From Gnetum montanum (taxonomy: Eukaryota; Streptophyta; Gnetopsida; Gnetales; Gnetaceae), in assembly GCA_015680685.1 (NCBI GenBank), contig MNCI01007659.1, positions 468,514-532,513 on the forward strand: a stretch of 64,000 nt of DNA, written 5' to 3'. Each line of letters begins with the position of its first letter. Position 1 is the stretch's first letter. The notes under the pieces were generated by a model that did no database searches, was not told where the DNA came from, and saw nothing but the letters and a program-made list of their open reading frames with translations. Shown piece by piece: positions 57,840 through 64,000 of the stretch. Both the position numbers and the translations under genes were made by a program.

Positions 57840-59318
57840 AAATCAAGATGAAGTTGGTGGAGCATGTTGAGAGGATGAGGAGGCACCCTTCCTCTGATAG
57901 GTGATAGGATCAGCAGATCTCCATTGGGAAGAAGTCCTAAAGATGCTCTTCATGGCTTGCTACTCAAATGTCCTTGAAACATCATCCTAATGATGGAAAC
58001 TAGGTCTAAGCTACATGGGATCAAGGAGCTTCCCTTGGACATGTGCCAGAGGTGCATCACCCTCCTTTGAATTGAAGGCATTTCCTAAGTCATAGGCCTA
58101 AGAAGGCCCAACTGCTACTACTAAATGTCTCGATGGGGCTAGATAGTCCTCTTCACTCTCTAATATGGGAAGAGTGATAATCTCCTCAAACTGTTGCCTA
58201 TCAGGAGGAAGAGGTATCTCAACTATGTCCATTCTCTTATGAAGGTAAGAGAGGTTCCTATCAATTTATCCAATAGTAAAAGCAAAGGGCTTCAACAGCT
58301 TCTTTAAAGATGATGTCACTTGTCTACCAATAGATTTAAACCTTCTCAACTGAGGAGAGGCTTGAGATGGTGATGCAAATCCCTTCTTTCTATATTTTTT
58401 ATGCTTGGTGTTGGGTTCTACTTCATCAACATGGGTGGAGCTCCTTTTTTTAGAATACTCACCAAGGATCCTTTTTCCTTTAAGCAAAGGAATGTCAGGA
58501 ATGGGAACACCTCTCTATTATATCAGCAAACTGATGAAGTGAGGATGTCCATGGATTATCTCCTTGGTAGATAGTCCCAACATGTCCCGATAGAGAGTGT
58601 GACCCAAATCCAAGGATTTTCCCACAAGAAGGCAATAGAGAGAAAATTCTTGGGGTTCTAGTAAATAGTTATAGCTTCCTCCTTTTATAATGATATTATA
58701 TAAAATAATGAGAGAGAGGATGGAAGCTTCTTGTGTCATCTAACTCTATAAAATCTTCTAGTACATAGTGACACTAGCTACCCAAACAAAGCATCACAAA
58801 ATTCATCTTAGGAGATAGGAATCACATCATTCATGAAAATGTCATTCATGGAATGAATGGAAACCCTAAAAAAATTAGCACTAGATATCCCAAAAATTGC
58901 ATTAACTGCTTGAGAAGAAACATCAATTAACATACCCCCAACCATGATAGTAAAAACCCCAACAATTCATTTATAATGACAATGTTATAATAAAATTCTC
59001 TTATGAGGATTTCAAGCACACAATTATTCATTGAAATGAATGTAACCCAATTCAAAACTTGGAAAAATCCCATCAGTTGCTCATAGATGATAGAAATGGT
59101 TCGAGTTACATCAACCAATGTTGGGCATCAAGGGACCTAAAATAAGGAGTGTAGGTGTTAGTAGTGCTGGAGGAAGCTCCCTTTGACTTCTTATTCTTCG
59201 TTGGCAGTGGCCTTAACATTGCAACCTTCTTGTAGGCCATGGATTTGAAGGAAAAAGCACAAATCATTATTGTTGGTGAAGCTTAGTCATCTCCCCCTAG
59301 TTTTCTATACTGGGACAT
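57840..59318 (-). pseudogene. Relic of a 'putative plant transposon' type protein
   Basis: Minus-strand frame, shifted several times. It starts at ATG 59318 or 59240 (MAYKKVAMLRPLPTKNKKSK). It continues with NCVLEILIREFYYNIVI and MVGGMLIDVSSQAVNAIFGI, matching the LVREFY-x-N ... V-x-G-x-x-I-x-x-S-x-x-x-I-N pattern of plant retroelement-associated proteins annotated as putative plant transposon protein (Transposase_32-like). The 73-codon frame 58518-58739 (YCLLVGKSLDLGHTLYRDML) fits the middle of such proteins. A K/R-rich segment follows (58487-58266, KHKKYRKKGFASPSQASPQL). A TATATAAA lies at 59348-59355. Function is unknown even in intact relatives. Recognition is from memory of the pattern. 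Confidence 0.5.
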
Positions 59319-59384
59319 GGAAGAATGAATGAAAATAAAGGTTTGAATTTATATAATCACACTTAATGAGGTTTTTTACGAAAA

Positions 59385-59560
59385 GATAGACATCTCCTTT
59401 GAGAGATAGATGTCTATGTCACACCTAAAAACAATAGATAAATGTCTCACTAGGAAAGTAGGCATCTCTACCACATCGAGAAAAAACATAGGTACATGTA
59501 TCATTAGAGAAGTAGATGTCTCTTCAGTCATGAAGATGTCTCATGGAAGACTTCTTCAAG
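59385..59560. repeat. Third GAGACATC / GATGTCTC motif cluster
   Basis: Contains TAGACATCTCC, AGATGTCTATG, AAATGTCTCAC, AGATGTCTCTTC and AGATGTCTCATG. It lies just upstream, on the minus strand, of the TATA-like element before the 57840-59318 relic, a U3-like position. Confidence 0.55.
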
Positions 59561-60117
59561 AAGATGTTTCATCAAGGCCAAGATTCAACTACTCATTATT
59601 GTCTCAAGAGATATTCACCATGAACTGAAAAACTTACCTCTACTTACACTTCTTGTTGAAGAAAATGAAGGTGTTTAAGGAGCTTGAAAGTGAGATCCAC
59701 CTCTTGAGGTACCTTCTCTTATGCACATTTCTTCTAGTTTCAATGACTCGCTCCCCTTCAGAAATTAGTTGAAGAGTTTTTTCTTGCAATCATCTTCTTT
59801 ACTTTTGACTCTCCATATCTTTCTAACATCCTTATCCTTTTGAGTTGTCCCCATTCTCTTGTTATCCTACATAGATACCTTTCTAGACACATTTGGATAA
59901 GACCAAGGAGTTTTATCATATGTCCATGTGTTCATATGATAAAACTTTAAATTGTAATTTCATTGCTTGTATACAAATCTATTACAATAAAAGAACCTAA
60001 CCTTTTTGTTGAATTTATCAAACCTTGGAGTTATCCTTTGTTTACCTGTAGTGCTATTAATTACCTTAATCTTGAAGTGGTCTCTTGTTTAGATGAGGTT
60101 ATTATAGACACTTGTTC

Positions 60118-61014
60118 CTATTGACAACATCTTAGTCCTCGTTTATCATTTGGACTTCTTCCCTGTCCAAGAACTATTCGAAGAGATTTTTTTCCTATGA
60201 CTAACGTATCATTTACAAGTTTAGCATCTCCAAGTTCTTCCTTAATTTGCTCATAGGATAGGGTTAGCTTTTCATTCTTAGCCCTTAGGAATGAGGCTTC
60301 CTTTGTGAGATTTAAAACTTTCATATTTAACAAAAAGATATCTTGATCCTTATTTTTAAATTACTTATTTAACTTTATACAAAGATTTTGAAGAGATAGA
60401 AGTTCATTACACAAGAGTTCATACCTTTCTTCATCAATTTTAATTTTATCATCATCATCAAAAAGGCTAGCATTATCATTTATGAGAGCCATACAAATGA
60501 GATGTGAATCTTTTGAAGTATTCACCACCTCTTCTTCACTTTTCCCATCATCATCTCAACTTGTGTAGAAGTTCTTCTTGTTTGTATCCATATCATTCAT
60601 GTCTTTTCATTACAACCTACCATTGCTAGGACATTTAGAGGTCACATGGCCTCATCCACCACATACCTAACATTCTATTGAAAAAGCATTAAAATTTGAG
60701 TTTGAAAAATTCTTGCCTCTATCCTTACTTTTTATGTCAGATGGCTTGGATCCTTGTTGATTGAAGCTCTTACCCTTTTTTGCTAGAAGCCTTTGACTTC
60801 TCCTTGATAGAAGTGTTATTTCTTCCTCATTGTTCATTTCTTGTTCACTTGGGTCCTTCTCTTTGCATGCTGATTTCCAAGTGATGGGCTTTTCTTTTAT
60901 TGCTCCTTCACTTATGAGATTCATTTCATAAGCACTTCTTGATGAATCTTGAAATGTTCTTGATGTAAAGTTGAGGATGAATCTGCATTCGCTATGAATA
61001 GAAGCAATTAGCAA
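60118..61014 (-). pseudogene. Copia-type gag relic with CCHC zinc knuckle
   Basis: The 115-codon open frame (61014-60667) reads RSAYEMNLISEGAIKEKPIT, then EEITLLSRRSQRLLAKKGKS, and runs into a zinc knuckle at about 60670-60620. The knuckle is C-x2-C-x4-H-x4-C with stops at two x positions, followed by PSNGRL. Downstream is a coiled-coil segment (60333-60118, LTKEASFLRAKNEKLTLSYE). This arrangement is typical of plant Copia gag. No protease, integrase or RT follows on this strand; instead the plant-transposon-like relic lies beyond, so two elements may be joined here. Confidence 0.6.
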
Positions 61015-61690
61015 AAGAAATAATTTGACATTTCAATGTTTTTTCCTTCTAATGTTAATTAATAGCAATAATTTTTTTAGCATCCATTTTTTAAAACTAG
61101 ATATCAAGAATTAAACTTAGAGTTGAAACATTAAATCCATGGTTTCATTAGAATTACATCACTATTAGACTTCATTTTTCTAACTTGCTTTGGCTTTAGA
61201 GCATGATTAGAATTTATATAAATATTCTACCAAATAGATGGTTGGGTCTCTGGTTGTTGCCGTCATTAAGGTTTTATTAGATTATTTAATTATGTAATTT
61301 TTTTAGCATTGATCTTTAGATCGACATAATGGAAAATAACAAAACCACACACTTTCTTTTTTCTTGCTACATTTTATTCTCTCATTAAGAGTATCCAGAG
61401 GATAGCAACACTACTACAAATCATAGTTAGAAACTCTTTATAAGTATGTTAGTAATCAATTTCTAAATATCAACACTGTTACAAATCATAGTTAAAAACT
61501 TTTTATATAAGTATGTTAGTAATTAATAAAACTTGATTATTCTATTTTGGTGTCTTGTTCTCACCTTGAGAGTGTGGTAGAATGTAGATAATGGGTTTGT
61601 ATAGAGATTGAATTGAAAGTCATAAGAAAGGTTTTTACAATACAATCTACAAGAAGAAGTTAGGCCACAACTATGGAACCCACAAGCTAT
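61015..61690. other. AT-rich DNA, no gene
   Basis: Contains a short direct repeat (CAACACT(A/G)(C/T)TACAAATCATAGTTA, near 61408 and 61469). Nothing else was recognised. Confidence 0.4.
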
Positions 61691-61764
61691 CTGATATCAT
61701 CATTAGATCAAATACCTAGAGCACAATTAATAGAAACAAATATAGAAAGTTTTTGATTAACTAT

Positions 61765-62530
61765 TAATAGTTATAAATTAGTACCTTTCAATTTTGAAAA
61801 TTTTGTACCATTTATAGTCTACCAAGATAGACGATTATGGAAACATAATCAACTAAATTGGATAAGCCTATTTTTACTAAATAAACTAGGATTGCCAAAC
61901 TTTATCTTAAACTACCAAGCCTTCATCCAACTCCAAAAATGAGATAAATATAGCAAAACAAGACTGTCAAAAATTGAGAAACAACTGAGTCAACAATACA
62001 AAGAATTAAGGGAACATATTAGAAAAATACAAAATAATGAATAATTAGAAGCACTACAAAATTTGTTAATAATACCTTAAAGTTTAGATCACAACACTAT
62101 TTAACAATAGATCCATAATATTATTTAACAAAATGCACAATAACTTAGCATTCTGAAGAAGCTATTAGAAAATAGTGAAGGAAGTACAAACACCTCAAAA
62201 ATGTTTTCAACAATCAAGAGAGAACTAAAGAGAATTACAAAAGAATATGAGAATCTAGTAAACCAAAAATAATATGGACAACTCCAAAACTAAAATTTTT
62301 ATAGATAAAAGATGAAGAAGAGGTATTAGAAATGTTAGAATATGAATATGAAAATAATTTGAAAGCTGACTAACACAAATTAGACATAGCCATAGTGGAG
62401 TAACATGGAAAGATTAGAAACCTAAAGATCCATACTAATACAGCACAAGTACTAGTAGGAAGTAGTGAAATAAAACATAAGCCAATGGAAACAAATAGTG
62501 AAGAAGAAGAAAAAACCTTCTCCTTTCTAT
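61765..62530 (+). pseudogene. Decayed coding region of unknown origin
   Basis: From about 61765 a frame reads NSYKLVPFNFENFVPFIVYQ, then NWISLFLLNKLGLPNFILNY, then a coiled-coil-like KIEKQLSQQYKELREHIRKI, with about four stops in 110 codons. A second protein-like stretch (62274-62520) ends in HKPMETNSEEEEK. Stops again look like former CAG and CAA codons. No known domain was recognised. The block 62274-62445 is repeated at 62838-63010. Confidence 0.35.
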
Positions 62531-63010
62531 CATAATATTAAAGCGAAAAAAATAGAGTATGGGATAAAACATTTAGAAAAACACAAAACTTTAACAAAGT
62601 AAGAGAATAATTTACACAAGTACAACATTTCAATGAAGAAATAGCCAAAATGAAGTATATTTAAACATAAATTGCATACTAGACATAGATGATGGCATAG
62701 TAAACTCGAACAAGATAAATGATCTATTAATTAGATTTCAAAAAGCCATAATAGATGAAGAAACAAGTGATGAAGAGTGACAACTCATTCCAAAAGATAT
62801 AGCAAAAAAATAGGAGAAAGCAATAAAAAAAAGATTAGATGGTCAACTCCAAAATTATAAGTTTTACAAATTAAAGACAAAGAATAAGAATTAGAAAGAT
62901 TGAAAGATAAATATGAAAATAATCTCAATGCAAAGTTACATAAAGTAGATATTGCAATCACACAAAAATATGAAAAAATAAGAAATCTCAAAATGCAAAC
63001 TAATACTGCA
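62274..63010 (+). repeat. Diverged direct repeat, 172/173 bp
   Basis: 62274-62445 and 62838-63010 align along their length and encode similar stop-bearing peptides (YENNLKAD and KIRNLKIHTNTA against YENNLNAK and KIRNLKMQTNTA). That both keep the same frame suggests duplicated coding sequence. Confidence 0.7.
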
Positions 63011-63088
63011 TAGATCAATAAAGGGTAGAAGCATAATCATAACAAACCCAAATAAATATAATCTTAAGTAAATATTTGAAATTTGATT

Positions 63089-63280
63089 AGTACTTTACTA
63101 ATAGGTAAAATCTAAACATTAAGTACAAAATATTTGCAAAAAAATAGAAGACTTAGAGAACTAATTTAAAGCTACCATTTCTTTCAAGTTTTCAATGAGA
63201 AATTTTAGTAGTTTGCTAACAAAGAAATTTGAACATTAAGTACATAACATTAGCAGACAAAATAGAAGGTCTAGAAAGCC
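63089..63280 (+). repeat. Direct repeat of about 74 bp
   Basis: 63089-63162 and 63207-63280 share AACATTAAGTACA and AAATAGAAG with similar spacing, about 118 bp apart. Continues the repeat patchwork of this end of the window. Confidence 0.6.
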
Positions 63281-63540
63281 AAGATTCTAAGTACTCACCA
63301 CATTATACTTTTTGAAGTTGATCGACTTGCTGTGAGCATAACCTCCCTCCCTATGATGAAGCAAACTTATTCTTATAATCTTGGGAGAAGGATTAGCTCC
63401 AAAAATTAACTATTGTGGTGAGTGAGGAGTTTCCATTGAAATATGGAACACTAGACAACAATGTTTCTTGGGTGGATTTGCAAGATTCCACAAAAAATAG
63501 ATGCCAAGATACAAATCATTATCCATTTTTGATTTATGTG

Positions 63541-63860
63541 CCATTATTGATTTTTGCAATTACTTTTTCCATTCACATGTAGCATATGCAAGGATATCAA
63601 CTTGCCATTGGTGACATGTTTCTTTTATATCCACTTGATAAAATTTTTCAACAAAATATTTTCTTTCACTTTCCGCAAATTTTTATTAAATGATACCATT
63701 TACTATTAACACTATTACGAATCATTCATTTATGATCTGCCATCATTGATTTTTTAAATGGTTTTTTCCATTCACATGCAACATATGCAAGGAGATNAAA
63801 CATGTGCAAGGAGATCCACTTGCTACTAGTGACATGTTTCTTTAATATCCATTTGCAAAT
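63541..63860 (+). repeat. Direct repeat of about 100 bp, with a single-N join
   Basis: 63541-63640 and 63740-63860 share CCAT(T/C)ATTGATTTTT, TTTTTCCATTCACATG and GTGACATGTTTCTTT. The second copy holds an N (63797) flanked by near-identical 15-mers (63782-63796, 63801-63815), so part of it may be an assembly artefact. Confidence 0.65.
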
Positions 63861-63924
63861 TAGATGATAAGGTATGTCTTCTATGCAAATTGGATAGAAG
63901 TTTTGAACTAAACATGTCTATGTC

Positions 63925-64000
63925 TTTGAGTAAATGACACCATTTCTTATTAATGAGAATTCATGTTTGTNATTTGAGTAAATGACACCATTTCTTATTA
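63925..64000. other. 28-bp exact duplication around a single N (assembly join)
   Basis: 63925-63952 and 63973-64000 are identical 28-mers on either side of N at 63971. The right copy runs to the end of the window, so the true overlap may be longer. Confidence 0.75.

Noticed and set aside
61765-63010. Endogenous plant pararetrovirus remnant
   Set aside because: No reverse transcriptase, movement-protein or coat zinc-finger motif was recognised; the resemblance is only coiled-coil wording.
1-64000. CRISPR arrays, rRNA and tRNA genes, bacterial-type operons
   Set aside because: No spaced identical repeats of CRISPR type, no rRNA core sequence and no tRNA cloverleaf was seen. The window is plant nuclear DNA.

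Overview
The window looks like a slice of a very large seed-plant nuclear genome, most likely a gymnosperm such as a conifer; this is an inference from gene poverty and old nested LTR retrotransposons, and no species marker was found. One intact host gene is visible, a GASA/snakin-type cysteine-rich peptide gene at 5900-6238 on the minus strand. It sits in a GC- and CpG-rich island of about 1.7 kb. Nearly everything else is AT-rich, CpG-poor and built from broken retroelements whose reading frames are peppered with TAG, TAA and TGA codons, mostly one C-to-T step from CAG, CAA or CGA.

Layout. 1-2860: no recognisable gene. 2861-4949: Copia pol relic with a likely 3' LTR. 5540-7270: GASA island. 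7270-10260: AT-rich, one LTR fragment. 10261-16469: plus-strand Ty3/gypsy relic E1. 16470-18588: unassigned, with an assembly gap. 18589-22260: minus-strand Tat-like pol relic E2 (RT, RNase H, second RNase H, integrase, then a 29-bp tandem repeat). 22261-23765: unassigned, with imperfect palindromes. 23766-33711: near-complete minus-strand element E3, same family as E1. 33712-38910: plus-strand Tat-like gag-protease relic E6 followed by the same 29-bp repeat. 39118-40640: minus-strand spliced pseudogene of unknown function. 40641-42398 and 53806-53930: one chromovirus, E7, split inside its chromodomain by E4. 42399-53805: complete Athila-like element E4 with a 5-bp target duplication, itself hit by two solo LTRs of the E3 LTR type. 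54195-61014: minus-strand relics of a putative plant-transposon protein and a Copia-type gag. 61015-64000: AT-rich patchwork of direct repeats with an unknown decayed coding region.

The nesting gives a relative history: E7 is older than E4, and both solo LTRs are younger than E4. The solo LTR at 52480-53177 still keeps many CpGs and is probably the youngest insertion. The most unusual feature is the four-exon gene at 39118-40640, antisense to the surrounding elements. Its three introns are phase-consistent and exon 3 is a 265-codon frame without indels but with 13 stops. Three single-N positions (49877, 63797, 63971) are flanked by duplicated sequence and look like unmerged contig overlaps.
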